64,000 nt of DNA, from assembly GCF_046054155.1 (NCBI RefSeq), contig NZ_JBEQCT010000010.1:1-64000 (forward strand), written 5' to 3'. This DNA is from Celerinatantimonas yamalensis. Its GTDB lineage: Bacteria > Pseudomonadota > Gammaproteobacteria > Enterobacterales > Celerinatantimonadaceae. The notes beneath the pieces are model-generated. The model made no database searches. It saw nothing but the letters and a program-made list of their open reading frames with translations, and was not told the origin of the DNA. Shown here in pieces: positions 53,360 to 62,641 of this stretch. A program made the position numbers and the translations under genes. Every line of letters starts with the position of its first letter. Position 1 is the stretch's first letter.

Positions 53360-54826
53360 TTATATCAGGCTCTTGCGTTGATTGGAAGGTGGGATCGCCA
53401 GTGATTCACGATATTTCGCAATCGTTCGCCGTGCGACCTGGATTCCTTGGTCTGCTAAGATGTCTGCAATTTTACTGTCACTTAGCGGTTTAGCTGGATT
53501 TTCAGCCGCCACTAATTTTTTGATTAACGCACGGATCGCGGTTGATGAGCATTCGCCGCCCCCTTCTGTACTTACATGGCTAGAGAAGAAATATTTTAAC
53601 TCATAGATGCCTCGTGGCGTGTGCATATATTTCTGCGTTGTAACGCGTGAAATTGTTGATTCATGCATTTCAACAGCTTCGGCGACATCATTGAGCACCA
53701 TCGGTTTCATCGCTTCATCGCCATATTCAAAGAACGCTTGTTGATGACTAACAATACATTTTGCTACTTTTAATAGCGTTTCATTGCGACTTTCCAAACT
53801 TTTAATAAACCATTTCGCCTCTTGTAAATGAGTGCGAATAAACTGGCCATCGCCGCTGTTACGCGAATTGCGACTTAATGCAGCGTATTGAGCATTCACT
53901 CGTAATTTGGGCACTGCATCAGGATTGAGCTCAACTTGCCAGTGGCCATTGTATTTTTTCACCGATACATCAGGAATAACATACTCAGCTTGGCTGGAAT
54001 TGATACTACTTCCAGGTCTTGGATCTAAACTTTGAATTAAGCGCATGACATCGGCTAACTGCGCTTCTTTGAGTTTTGTTTTGCGCGATAGGGTTCGATA
54101 ATCACGATTGCCAAGCAAATCAATGTGTTCCCCTACGAGAAGCTTGGCTTCCTCTAACCAAGGGGTATCTTTGGCAAATTGAGCCAATTGCAGTAGTAAG
54201 CATTCTTGTAAAGAGCGTGAAGCCACACCGAGTGGATCAAAATGCTGGATGCGTTTAATCACCGCCTCAATTTCATCTAATCCGATGGTTTGTTCATCGC
54301 CATTTAAGCCCTCTAGCAGTTGTTCACAACTGGAGGTGAGATAGCCGGATTCATCGACAGCATCGATAATAGCGAGTGCAATGGCTTGATCTGTTTCGCT
54401 AAATGGTGTGAGTCGCATCTGCCATAATAGGTGATCTTGCAATGATTCACTGGTTTCACCTTGATAGACATGCTCGTTATCATCAGGGATCGGAGCTGCT
54501 GGTGCCGATGATGCGCTATAGATTTCATCCCACGTTGAATCAACCGGAAGATCATCACTCACCGTCTCATTGGTGACTGATTCAGAGGTCTCTATTTGGC
54601 TGCTATCAGTCGTTTCCGTGGCGGCTTCATTGTTATCGTCATGTTGCGTGTCATTGTCATGTTCTAAGTCGTTTTCATCAGATTCTAAGAGTGGGTTGGC
54701 ATCGAGTGCCTCTTGGATCTCTTGTTGAAGATCCAACGTCGACAGTTGCAACAATCTAATCGCTTGTTGTAACTGCGGTGTCATGGTCAGTTGCTGACCC
54801 AAACGTAACTGCAAAGCGGCTTTCAT
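53360..54826 (-). CDS. rpoN: RNA polymerase sigma-54 factor
   Basis: A 488-residue sigma-54. Region I is Gln/Leu-rich (LGQQLTMTPQLQQAIRLLQLS), region II is long and acidic (about 45-120), and the C-terminal RpoN box is ARRTIAKYRE. It directs nitrogen and other enhancer-dependent genes and is placed after lptB, as in most gammaproteobacteria. Confidence 0.97.
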   Translation of the reverse strand: MKAALQLRLGQQLTMTPQLQQAIRLLQLSTLDLQQEIQEALDANPLLESDENDLEHDNDTQHDDNNEAATETTDSSQIETSESVTNETVSDDLPVDSTWDEIYSASSAPAAPIPDDNEHVYQGETSESLQDHLLWQMRLTPFSETDQAIALAIIDAVDESGYLTSSCEQLLEGLNGDEQTIGLDEIEAVIKRIQHFDPLGVASRSLQECLLLQLAQFAKDTPWLEEAKLLVGEHIDLLGNRDYRTLSRKTKLKEAQLADVMRLIQSLDPRPGSSINSSQAEYVIPDVSVKKYNGHWQVELNPDAVPKLRVNAQYAALSRNSRNSGDGQFIRTHLQEAKWFIKSLESRNETLLKVAKCIVSHQQAFFEYGDEAMKPMVLNDVAEAVEMHESTISRVTTQKYMHTPRGIYELKYFFSSHVSTEGGGECSSTAIRALIKKLVAAENPAKPLSDSKIADILADQGIQVARRTIAKYRESLAIPPSNQRKSLI

Positions 54827-54886
54827 GAACGAATCTGATCCCTTCTAAATTTCAGCCGTAAGGCATAATAAATACTGATAAAAAGA

Positions 54887-55612
54887 CTATAGCTTGAATT
54901 CTTCGCCGAGATAGACTCGCTTTACATGCTCATTAGCTAAAACGTGCTCAGGCGAGCCTGAGGCAATCAGTTCACCTTGACTAACAATATAAGCATATTC
55001 ACAAACATCGAGCGTTTCTCGCACGTTGTGATCAGTAATAAGAACCCCAAGTCCGCGGTCGCGTAGGTGTTCAATAATTTTTTTAATATCAATCACCGAA
55101 ATCGGATCAACCCCTGCAAATGGTTCATCCAATAAAATAAATTTGGGAGCTGCGGCTAGTGCTCGAGCGATCTCTGCACGTCGACGCTCGCCACCTGAGA
55201 GGCTCTGTCCTAAGCTTTTCCGAATATGGCCGATGTGAAATTCATCCAGCAGTTCATCGAGAACTAATCGCCGAGCACCGCGGTCGAGCTCTTTACGCGT
55301 TTCGAGCACTGCCATGATGTTATCTTCGACCGACAGCGTTCTAAAAATAGAGGCTTCTTGCGGTAGATAACCGATCCCCATGCGCGCGCGCGAATGCATT
55401 GCCTTTAGCGTAATATCTTGGTCGTCAATACTAATATTGCCTTCATCTCGTGGCACTAGACCCACAACCATGTAGAACGTAGTTGTTTTACCCGCGCCAT
55501 TTGGTCCAAGTAGACCGACAATTTGTCCAGTCTCGACCTGTAAGCTCACGTTTTTTACCACCTGGCGTTTTTTGTAACTTTTTGCCAGACTTTCCGCTTT
55601 CAGCAATGCCAT
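54887..55612 (-). CDS. lptB: Lipopolysaccharide export ATPase LptB
   Basis: A 241-residue ABC ATPase that powers LPS extraction with LptFG and LptC. Walker A GPNGAGKTT, signature LSGGERRR and Walker B FILLDEPF are intact. Confidence 0.97.
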   Translation of the reverse strand: MALLKAESLAKSYKKRQVVKNVSLQVETGQIVGLLGPNGAGKTTTFYMVVGLVPRDEGNISIDDQDITLKAMHSRARMGIGYLPQEASIFRTLSVEDNIMAVLETRKELDRGARRLVLDELLDEFHIGHIRKSLGQSLSGGERRRAEIARALAAAPKFILLDEPFAGVDPISVIDIKKIIEHLRDRGLGVLITDHNVRETLDVCEYAYIVSQGELIASGSPEHVLANEHVKRVYLGEEFKL

Positions 55613-55623
55613 ATAGGTTACTT

Positions 55624-56127
55624 CTACTGTTTTTTCGTCTGTTGGAGTTGCTGTGGCTCAAATATGGTCGTCACATGACCTTTTTTACCACCATCAGCCA
55701 CCATTTCTTGTGTTTTGATGTTATAGCGAATGGTATCACCTTTGACCAAACTGTCTTGTTGTTGTAACTGGGCTTTTCCAGTTAGCGTTACAATTCTTGA
55801 TTTCAGTTCATAACGAACATGGTTCGCATGGCCTTTCATCAGTTGACCGCTATCCATCTTTTGCTGAAATTGTGCAGGCTTGCCTTCAGCGATCATCACT
55901 TCACTGCCTTTTTCCCCCGTACCATAAACGGTGACCCGATCTGCTTCTAGTTTGATCGATCCTTGCGTGACAATGACATGACTGAAGAATGTGACTCGAT
56001 TATCTTTAATATCAACTTTTTGTTGATCGGCATTGACAACAATTTTTTGACTATAATCGGACTCTAACGCCTGACTTGAAGCGCTAAATGTCAATAATGC
56101 GAAAGCTATCCATTTAATTTTGTTCAT
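55624..56127 (-). CDS. lptA: Lipopolysaccharide periplasmic bridge protein LptA
   Basis: A 167-residue periplasmic protein with a signal peptide (cleavage near SQA, residue 20) and the OstA-type beta-jellyroll that forms the LPS bridge. It overlaps lptC by 14 bases. Confidence 0.94.
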   Translation of the reverse strand: MNKIKWIAFALLTFSASSQALESDYSQKIVVNADQQKVDIKDNRVTFFSHVIVTQGSIKLEADRVTVYGTGEKGSEVMIAEGKPAQFQQKMDSGQLMKGHANHVRYELKSRIVTLTGKAQLQQQDSLVKGDTIRYNIKTQEMVADGGKKGHVTTIFEPQQLQQTKKQ

Positions 56128-56671
56128 TATGATATACCGCGTTAATGTCCCGATGGAGTGTTACCACCTCAGTGGCAAGACTGCCATGCATGCCTATTCC
56201 AATTTGATCATACTGCGGACCCACAACGGTCACTTTTTGATCGGTGCTCATCGTTTGCTCAGTTAAATTTACATGAAGTAATGATGTCAGCAAATCTTGA
56301 ATGTAGCCATCGTTGCTTAGATTTTTGATCACTACATCTTTATGAAAAGTAACCAAATTTTGTTTATACGCATTCGCTGTACGTGAAACAATCTGCCAAA
56401 TAGGGCGTTGTGGACCAGGATAAATTAAAATCCGTGGGCTTTCAAAGCTACTGGTTTGGCTTTTTTCATAGTATTTCATGCTATCGGCATACACCCGATA
56501 TTGTACGTTTCCTAATTTATCATAACTGACTGTATATAGCTCACTTGCTGTAAAATCAGGTGATTGTGAGCTGGTGTTAGTTTGCGAATCATCAGGATGT
56601 AGATTCAACCAGCCCCAAAGTAGTCCTGCGCCTGCTAATAAAACGATAATGACAATATTCTGTGTGCTCAT
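56114..56671 (-). CDS. lptC: Lipopolysaccharide export protein LptC
   Basis: A 185-residue bitopic protein with one N-terminal helix (about 6-23) and a periplasmic jellyroll (ASELYTVSYDKLGNVQYRVYADSMKYYEK). It couples LptB2FG to LptA. Overlaps kdsC by 4 bases. Confidence 0.92.
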   Translation of the reverse strand: MSTQNIVIIVLLAGAGLLWGWLNLHPDDSQTNTSSQSPDFTASELYTVSYDKLGNVQYRVYADSMKYYEKSQTSSFESPRILIYPGPQRPIWQIVSRTANAYKQNLVTFHKDVVIKNLSNDGYIQDLLTSLLHVNLTEQTMSTDQKVTVVGPQYDQIGIGMHGSLATEVVTLHRDINAVYHNEQN

Positions 56672-57231
56672 AAGCTCGCGCCTTGCGTATAATCATCGAT
56701 GCCATGTGCTTGTAGCAATAGATCACACACTTCTCGGACGGCACCAAAGCCGCCTGGAAGGTGGGTCGTATAATCAGCTGCGTGCGTGACTTTTGGATGG
56801 GCATCATGGACCGCAATTGACAATCCAACTTGTCGCATAACGTTTAAATCCACCACATCATCGCCAATATAGGCACATTGCTCCGCTGTTAATCCAGTGC
56901 GTTGCAATAGCTGAGCAAGAGCGTCCAATTTATTGTGCTGGCCTTGGTAAATATATGCAACCTCGAGCTGGTGCATTCGATTCTCTACCAGTTGTGATTG
57001 TCGACCGGTAATAATGGCCACGCCTATCTGATGGCGAGCCAGTGCTTTAATACCAAAGCCATCGCGAGTGTGAAATGCTTTTAATTCTTCGCCGGCATTA
57101 CCTAAGTAGATGCGCCCATCCGAGAAAACGCCGTCAACATCACAGATCAGAAGCTGGGTCTGTGTCGCTTTGGCAAAGACCGTAGGGCTGATATCGCCAT
57201 ATAATGTGGTGATAAAAGACTCAGACATCAA
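56668..57231 (-). CDS. kdsC: KDO 8-phosphate phosphatase
   Basis: A 187-residue HAD phosphatase that makes free KDO for LPS. The nucleophile motif is DVDGVFSDG, and GDDVVDLNVM is the metal-binding motif. It overlaps kdsD by 4 bases. Confidence 0.95.
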   Translation of the reverse strand: MMSESFITTLYGDISPTVFAKATQTQLLICDVDGVFSDGRIYLGNAGEELKAFHTRDGFGIKALARHQIGVAIITGRQSQLVENRMHQLEVAYIYQGQHNKLDALAQLLQRTGLTAEQCAYIGDDVVDLNVMRQVGLSIAVHDAHPKVTHAADYTTHLPGGFGAVREVCDLLLQAHGIDDYTQGASL

Positions 57232-58193
57232 TAGACTCCAGCTTGCAAAAGCGAGTGCATGTTAAAGGCACCAACGGGGATCTGTTGATCGGTGACAAAG
57301 AGCCCATTAATCGATTTTTCTTTCATTAACTTTAAGGCATCAAACGCTAGCCAATCGGGCTCAAGTACTTTAGGATTGGCGGTCATGACTTGGCGAATCG
57401 GAGTCTGATGAATGTCGACTCGTTTATCTAACACGCGGCGCAGGTCACCATCGGTAAATACTCCGACAAGGCGTCCTTCGGTATCAATAACGCCAGTCAT
57501 GCCAAGTCCTTTTTCGCTCATTTCCAGTAACGCTTCGCGAATCGTTTGTTCCAGTCCTACTAGCGGCATCTCATCACCAGTTAACATTATATCAGGGACG
57601 CTTAAAAGCAGTTTTTTACCCAGCGCCCCCCCTGGATGAGATAGGGCAAAATCATTGGCAGTGAAGCCGCGCGCTTGCAAGAGTGTTACAGCAATGGCAT
57701 CGCCCATGGCCAATGCGGCGGTAGTACTAGCCGTAGGCGCTAAACCTAATGGACAAGCCTCGCGCTGCACATCGATATTTAAATGGATGTTAGCACCTCT
57801 GGCCATTGCTGAACCTGGATTACTGGTCATCGCAATGATTGGAACCTGTTGACGTTGTAGAACTGGATAAAGGGCTAATATCTCATTAGACTCACCTGAG
57901 TTTGACAAGGCTAAGACGAGATCCCCGTGACTGATCATCCCTAAGTCGCCATGGCTGGCTTCTCCTGGATGGACAAAAAAAGCGGGTGTGCCAGTCGACG
58001 CTAATGTCGCGGCAATTTTCCGGCCAATATGCCCCGATTTGCCCATTCCTGTGACAATGACTTTTCCTTGACACTGCTCCAGTTGTTGACAAACGTCGAT
58101 AAAATCTTGACCTAGATATTGGTGTAAATTCTTAACCGCTTTAGCTTCTAAGTCGATAACCTGCTGAGCGGCTTTAATATAATCGAAACTCAC
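57228..58193 (-). CDS. kdsD: Arabinose 5-phosphate isomerase
   Basis: A 321-residue enzyme supplying arabinose 5-phosphate for KDO synthesis. An N-terminal SIS domain (GMGKSGHIGRKIAATLASTG) is followed by two CBS domains (about 200-320). Confidence 0.95.
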   Translation of the reverse strand: MSFDYIKAAQQVIDLEAKAVKNLHQYLGQDFIDVCQQLEQCQGKVIVTGMGKSGHIGRKIAATLASTGTPAFFVHPGEASHGDLGMISHGDLVLALSNSGESNEILALYPVLQRQQVPIIAMTSNPGSAMARGANIHLNIDVQREACPLGLAPTASTTAALAMGDAIAVTLLQARGFTANDFALSHPGGALGKKLLLSVPDIMLTGDEMPLVGLEQTIREALLEMSEKGLGMTGVIDTEGRLVGVFTDGDLRRVLDKRVDIHQTPIRQVMTANPKVLEPDWLAFDALKLMKEKSINGLFVTDQQIPVGAFNMHSLLQAGVY

Positions 58194-58219
58194 AATCGTT
58201 GCCTAATAAAGATGATCCA

Positions 58220-59194
58220 TTATAAAAATAATACGAGTTGATAGCTGATAAAGATAGCGACTAATCCTCCTCCCGCGGCGCGGGTGAGTCGATGGGGGCG
58301 AGTCAGTAAACTCAATCCTGCTAATAAGCCGCTGGTGGCTAACATCCACCAATAGTCGCGAGCAAAAGCCGCCGGATCAACTTGACCGGGAGCGAGTGTG
58401 CCGCAAATCCCTAATACCACCAGTAAATTAAATATGTTTGAGCCAATGATATTTCCTAAAGCCAGATCATTCTCTTGCTTAATGACACTGACTATACAGG
58501 CGGCAAGCTCTGGCAAACTGGTGCCAACTGCAATAATGGTCAAACCAATTACCAGCTCACTAATGCCAAAATGACGAGCGATATGACTGGCCGAATTCAC
58601 TAGATAATGCGCACTCAGGGGTAATATTATCAAACCGAGTAGCAGCCAACACAATGCGTGAAAAGATTTAACCTGACTAGGAACTTCAGATTCAAATTGT
58701 TTCACTAGTTCATCGCCAGGTTGGTTTTGAGATGAACGTATATGTTGCCTTTGAGAGTGCCAAATTAAATATCCCATCATCAACACGAACAAAAGCAATA
58801 AGATGCAGCCATCACTAAAACTTAATATGTTATCATGTAGCAAGTAGCCAGTTAACAATGTTGCAAGTAGCATCACTGGGAGTTCGCGTCGTAGCGTGGA
58901 ACGACTAACCAATAAGGGTTTGAGCAGGGCGGTAATGCCCAATACGAGTGTCACATTGGTAATATTTGAGCCAATGGCGTTACCAACTGCTGTATCGAGC
59001 TGACCACCCAATGAGGCGGTTGTTGAAACCAATATTTCGGGTGCAGATGAGCCCATGGCAACGATGGTCAAACCGATGACCATCGGTGAGATCCCAAAAT
59101 TACGCGCAACGGCAGCTGCACCGAATACGAACCGGTCAGCGCTCCATACCAGAGCTGCAAAACTAGCTAAAAGAATAATTAGATCAACCCACAT
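58220..59194 (-). CDS. yrbG: Calcium/sodium antiporter YrbG
   Basis: A 324-residue inner-membrane exchanger with about ten helices and two inverted alpha-repeats (GSSAPEILVS and GTSLPELAAC). First gene of the minus-strand operon; divergent from mlaF. Confidence 0.93.
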   Translation of the reverse strand: MWVDLIILLASFAALVWSADRFVFGAAAVARNFGISPMVIGLTIVAMGSSAPEILVSTTASLGGQLDTAVGNAIGSNITNVTLVLGITALLKPLLVSRSTLRRELPVMLLATLLTGYLLHDNILSFSDGCILLLLFVLMMGYLIWHSQRQHIRSSQNQPGDELVKQFESEVPSQVKSFHALCWLLLGLIILPLSAHYLVNSASHIARHFGISELVIGLTIIAVGTSLPELAACIVSVIKQENDLALGNIIGSNIFNLLVVLGICGTLAPGQVDPAAFARDYWWMLATSGLLAGLSLLTRPHRLTRAAGGGLVAIFISYQLVLFL

Positions 59195-59336
59195 AAATGT
59201 TGTTGCTTCGCCTTAATTTTTCTTCATTAAAGCTGCATTGTCGGTATTTTAAAGAGAAAAGGGAAGAGCAAGCTTGAGTCGATCTTGATGAACTCTTAGA
59301 ATAACAGGCTTAACACCACCAATTAGGTATTCCATT

Positions 59337-60131
59337 ATGGCTGAAAATATTATTGAAGTCAGTGGGTTAACGTTCTCAAGAGGGGGGCGTAAGATCTTTG
59401 ACGCTATTGACTTTCAGTTCCCTAAGGGAAAAATCACTGCGGTGATGGGTCCTAGTGGAACAGGGAAGACAACGCTGTTGAAGCTCTTGGGCGGGCAATT
59501 AACCCCTGAGGCTGGACAAGTGTTATTTGCAGGTGAAAATGTCCATCAACAGAGTCGCAAATCATTGTATCAATTGCGAAAACGAATGGGAATGTTGTTT
59601 CAAAGTGGTGCGTTATTTACGGATTTAAATGTATTTGATAACGTCGCTTTCCCTGTGCGAGAGCATGGCAACTTACCTGATGATGTGTTGCATAATCTTG
59701 TCTTGATGAAATTAGAGGCGGTGGGATTACGCGGTGCAGCCCAGTTAATGCCCTCGGATCTATCAGGGGGAATGGCTCGACGCGTGGCTTTAGCGCGAGC
59801 GATTGCTTTAGAACCTGAAGTGATCATGTATGATGAACCTTTTGTAGGCCAAGACCCAATTACAATGGGAGTCTTGATAAAACTGATTAGTCATTTAAAT
59901 CAGTCGTTAAAATTAACATCTATAGTGGTTTCCCACGATGTTGAAGAAGTGCTAAGTATTGCAGACTATGTCTATGTGATTGATCAAGGTAAAGTGTTAG
60001 CTCAGGGGGATGTCGCAAGTGTCAGACAAAGTGATAATCCACATTTGCAACAATTTTTACAAGGTCAAGCGGATGGCCCTGCTGCTTTCCACTATCCTGC
60101 GTCCCCTTATCTGGAGTCACTTAAAGTATGA
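59337..60131 (+). CDS. mlaF: Phospholipid transport ATPase MlaF
   Basis: A 264-residue ABC ATPase of the Mla system, which returns mislocalised phospholipids from the outer membrane. Walker A GPSGTGKTT, signature LSGGMARR, Walker B VIMYDEPF. Confidence 0.96.
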   Translation: MAENIIEVSGLTFSRGGRKIFDAIDFQFPKGKITAVMGPSGTGKTTLLKLLGGQLTPEAGQVLFAGENVHQQSRKSLYQLRKRMGMLFQSGALFTDLNVFDNVAFPVREHGNLPDDVLHNLVLMKLEAVGLRGAAQLMPSDLSGGMARRVALARAIALEPEVIMYDEPFVGQDPITMGVLIKLISHLNQSLKLTSIVVSHDVEEVLSIADYVYVIDQGKVLAQGDVASVRQSDNPHLQQFLQGQADGPAAFHYPASPYLESLKV

Positions 60132-60907
60132 TCATTGCATCCATTGCTCAATTTGGCGCTTGGTTTATGTCCAAATTAGCAAGTTTTGGTCGAGCTGGTT
60201 TAATGCTGTCACAAGCTATTTTTGTCAAACCAGAGGCAAAACTTTGGCGTAACATCTGGCGACAGATTTATCCAGTGGGAGTCCAATCACTGGTGATCAT
60301 TCTGGTCTCTGGGTTATTTATTGGCATGGTTTTGGCGCTGCAGGGCTACAATATCTTAGTTAAGTTTGGCGCTGAAACGAGCCTCGGGCCATTAGTTGCT
60401 TTGGCATTATTGCGTGAACTAGGGCCTGTTGTGACAGGATTGTTGTTTGCCGGACGGGCTGGCTCAGCATTAACGGCTGAAATTGGTTTGATGAAGGTTA
60501 CCGAGCAGCTTAGTGGTATGGAAATGATGGCTGTTGACCCTTTAAAACGAGTGGTTGCACCTCGTTTTTGGGCGGGTGTGATCAGTATGCCATTACTTGC
60601 TATGTTGTTTAACCTCGTTGGTATTTGGGGCGGTTATTTAGTTGGTGTCCGTTGGTTGGGCGTGGATGCTGGCAGTTTTTGGTCAATTATGCATGCCAAT
60701 GTCAGCTTGTTTTCTGATATTGGTAACGGATTTATCAAAAGTATTGTTTTTGCGATAGCGGTGAGTTGGGTGGCTTTATTTAGTGGTTATGATGCCACCC
60801 CTACATCGCGAGGGATTAGTCAGGCGACGACTCGGTGTGTGGTGCGCTCATCATTATTAGTCCTCGGTTTAGACTTTATTTTAACAGCGTTAATGTTTGG
60901 AAGTTAA
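60128..60907 (+). CDS. mlaE: Phospholipid transport permease MlaE
   Basis: A 259-residue inner-membrane permease with the family motif ELGPVVTGLLFAGRAGSALTAEIG and about five helices. Overlaps mlaF by 4 bases. Confidence 0.96.
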   Translation: MIIASIAQFGAWFMSKLASFGRAGLMLSQAIFVKPEAKLWRNIWRQIYPVGVQSLVIILVSGLFIGMVLALQGYNILVKFGAETSLGPLVALALLRELGPVVTGLLFAGRAGSALTAEIGLMKVTEQLSGMEMMAVDPLKRVVAPRFWAGVISMPLLAMLFNLVGIWGGYLVGVRWLGVDAGSFWSIMHANVSLFSDIGNGFIKSIVFAIAVSWVALFSGYDATPTSRGISQATTRCVVRSSLLVLGLDFILTALMFGS

Positions 60908-60909
60908 AC

Positions 60910-61389
60910 ATGAAAGTAGATAAAACAGAATTTGCTGTGGGAGCATTCCTGCTGTTAGGGGTTGTTGCCATTTTAGTTTTGGCCCTTCGGATCGCCGACA
61001 ATAATCTCGCTAGTGAAGGAGCGAGTTACGAGGTATCTGCCAACTTTGATAATATTGGTGGCTTAAAAGTACGTTCACCTGTCAAAGTAGGTGGGGTGGT
61101 TGTGGGTCGAGTTGAGGCTATTAGCCTCAATCCGAAGACCTTTGAACCGCGAGTAACATTAACGTTGTATAAAAAATACGGTGATTTCCCAACCAACAGT
61201 TCGGCTCGGATTCTGACATCAGGATTATTAGGTGAGCAATATATTAGTATTCGTCCTGGTTTTAATATGCCAGGCGAAAAGCCGAGCAATCTAAAAAATG
61301 GTGATTCGATCGCTGACACCAAATCGGCCATTGTTCTAGAAGATTTGATTGGCCAATTCCTCTACTCATCAGGAAAAAGTAAGTCATGA
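60910..61389 (+). CDS. mlaD: MCE-domain lipid-binding protein MlaD
   Basis: A 159-residue inner-membrane protein with one N-terminal helix (9-28) and one MCE domain (NFDNIGGLKVRSPVKVGGVVVGRV). It forms a hexameric lipid channel. The disordered tail of E. coli MlaD is shorter here. The ATG at 60910 lies 2 bases after mlaE; upstream codons in frame are within mlaE. Confidence 0.94.
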   Translation: MKVDKTEFAVGAFLLLGVVAILVLALRIADNNLASEGASYEVSANFDNIGGLKVRSPVKVGGVVVGRVEAISLNPKTFEPRVTLTLYKKYGDFPTNSSARILTSGLLGEQYISIRPGFNMPGEKPSNLKNGDSIADTKSAIVLEDLIGQFLYSSGKSKS

Positions 61390-62057
61390 AAATATTACGA
61401 ATGATTGGGGTTTCAATTGTTGTTGCATTGTTCTCGAGCATGGCTTTTGCCTTGCAGCCGGTTACAAACACGCCGACTCAAAACCCTTATAAAACGATGC
61501 AGCAAGTGATTGATCAGACCTTTCCAAAACTGAGCAAACTCAATGAAAATAACGCGCTTAATGAAGACACTGCGCGTCAAATTATCGTTGAAGATGTGAT
61601 GCCTTATCTTGATTACCGCTATGCCGCCTACATGGTTATTGGTCGGAATTTACCAAAGACCACAGCGGCGCAGCGTGAGCGCTTTGTGAAAGCTTTTTAT
61701 ACTTATTTAGTGAACACATATTCTCAAGCGTTAGGTAAATATAACCACCAAAAAATTGAGATTGAACCCCCTCGTCCCTATCAAAATGAGCAGATCATGA
61801 CTGTTCCTGCCAAAATTATTCAACCTGATGGCCCGGCAGTTCATGTTCAGTTTAAGTTCCGACGTCTGCAAGATAATAAAGGCTGGTTGGCATTTGATAT
61901 GATCGCAGAAGGGGTCAGCTTGTTATCTACCAATCAATCAGAGGTGGGTGGATTGATCCAAAGTGACGGAATTGATGCTGTGTCTAAGATGCTTGAGAAA
62001 CGCCAGTTGAAGGCCTCAAGCTCTAGTGTATTACCAAAGGTTTCCAGTAATGGCTAA
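61386..62057 (+). CDS. mlaC: Periplasmic phospholipid-binding protein MlaC
   Basis: A 223-residue shuttle between MlaA and MlaFEDB, with a signal peptide (cleavage near AFA, residue 22) and the Ttg2D fold (QVIDQTFPKL, GWLAFDMIAEGVSLLSTNQSEV). Overlaps mlaD by 4 bases. Confidence 0.94.
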   Translation: MKILRMIGVSIVVALFSSMAFALQPVTNTPTQNPYKTMQQVIDQTFPKLSKLNENNALNEDTARQIIVEDVMPYLDYRYAAYMVIGRNLPKTTAAQRERFVKAFYTYLVNTYSQALGKYNHQKIEIEPPRPYQNEQIMTVPAKIIQPDGPAVHVQFKFRRLQDNKGWLAFDMIAEGVSLLSTNQSEVGGLIQSDGIDAVSKMLEKRQLKASSSSVLPKVSSNG

Positions 62058-62340
62058 TTCAGGGTTTTTTGAATGTAAAAGTGATGGGGTCATTGCTTTT
62101 CAAGGCGATTGGACCATGGCGATGATCGCGGATATTTGGCCACAATTATTGGCACAAAAATTTGAGTGCGCCGATTTTTCTCAAATAAGCCAAATTGACT
62201 CTGCTGGTTTAGCCGCTATCATCACCGCTTTGATGAAGAATCAGCAAGCAACGACCATTAATATTCGTCATTGCCCTGATTCAATTCGACCTTTGATCGC
62301 GCTTTATGGATTAGAGCCTTATCTTGCTCATTCCAGTTAA
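62050..62340 (+). CDS. mlaB: STAS-domain subunit MlaB
   Basis: A 96-residue cytoplasmic STAS protein (SQISQIDSAGLAAIITAL) that regulates MlaF. The ATG at 62050 overlaps mlaC by 8 bases. Confidence 0.9.
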   Translation: MANSGFFECKSDGVIAFQGDWTMAMIADIWPQLLAQKFECADFSQISQIDSAGLAAIITALMKNQQATTINIRHCPDSIRPLIALYGLEPYLAHSS

Positions 62341-62368
62341 ACCGGTTTCATTGCGGAGTAACAGCTAT

Positions 62369-62626
62369 ATGCAACCAAAACAGATTGAACAACTTTTACA
62401 AACCGCTTTAACGCTTGATGAGCTTCATATTCGTGGCGAAGATAGTCATTTTGAAGTTGTTGCAGTGGGCGAGCTTTTTGATGGATTGTCACGTGTCAAA
62501 AAACAACAAATTATTTATAAGCCATTGGCTGAGCTCATTGCAGATAATAGTATCCATGCATTGTCGATTAAGACCTATACACCAGCTGAATGGGAAAAAG
62601 CCAAAAAATTCGGTCAACCCATTTAG
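62369..62626 (+). CDS. ibaG: BolA-family protein IbaG
   Basis: An 85-residue BolA-like protein with a possible nucleic-acid or Fe-S role together with monothiol glutaredoxins. It has GEDSHFEVVAVGELFDGLSRVKKQQ and the C-terminal HALSIKTYTPAEW. GGAG lies 10 bases before the ATG at 62369. Confidence 0.92.
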   Translation: MQPKQIEQLLQTALTLDELHIRGEDSHFEVVAVGELFDGLSRVKKQQIIYKPLAELIADNSIHALSIKTYTPAEWEKAKKFGQPI

Positions 62627-62641
62627 TATGAGAGGTATTTA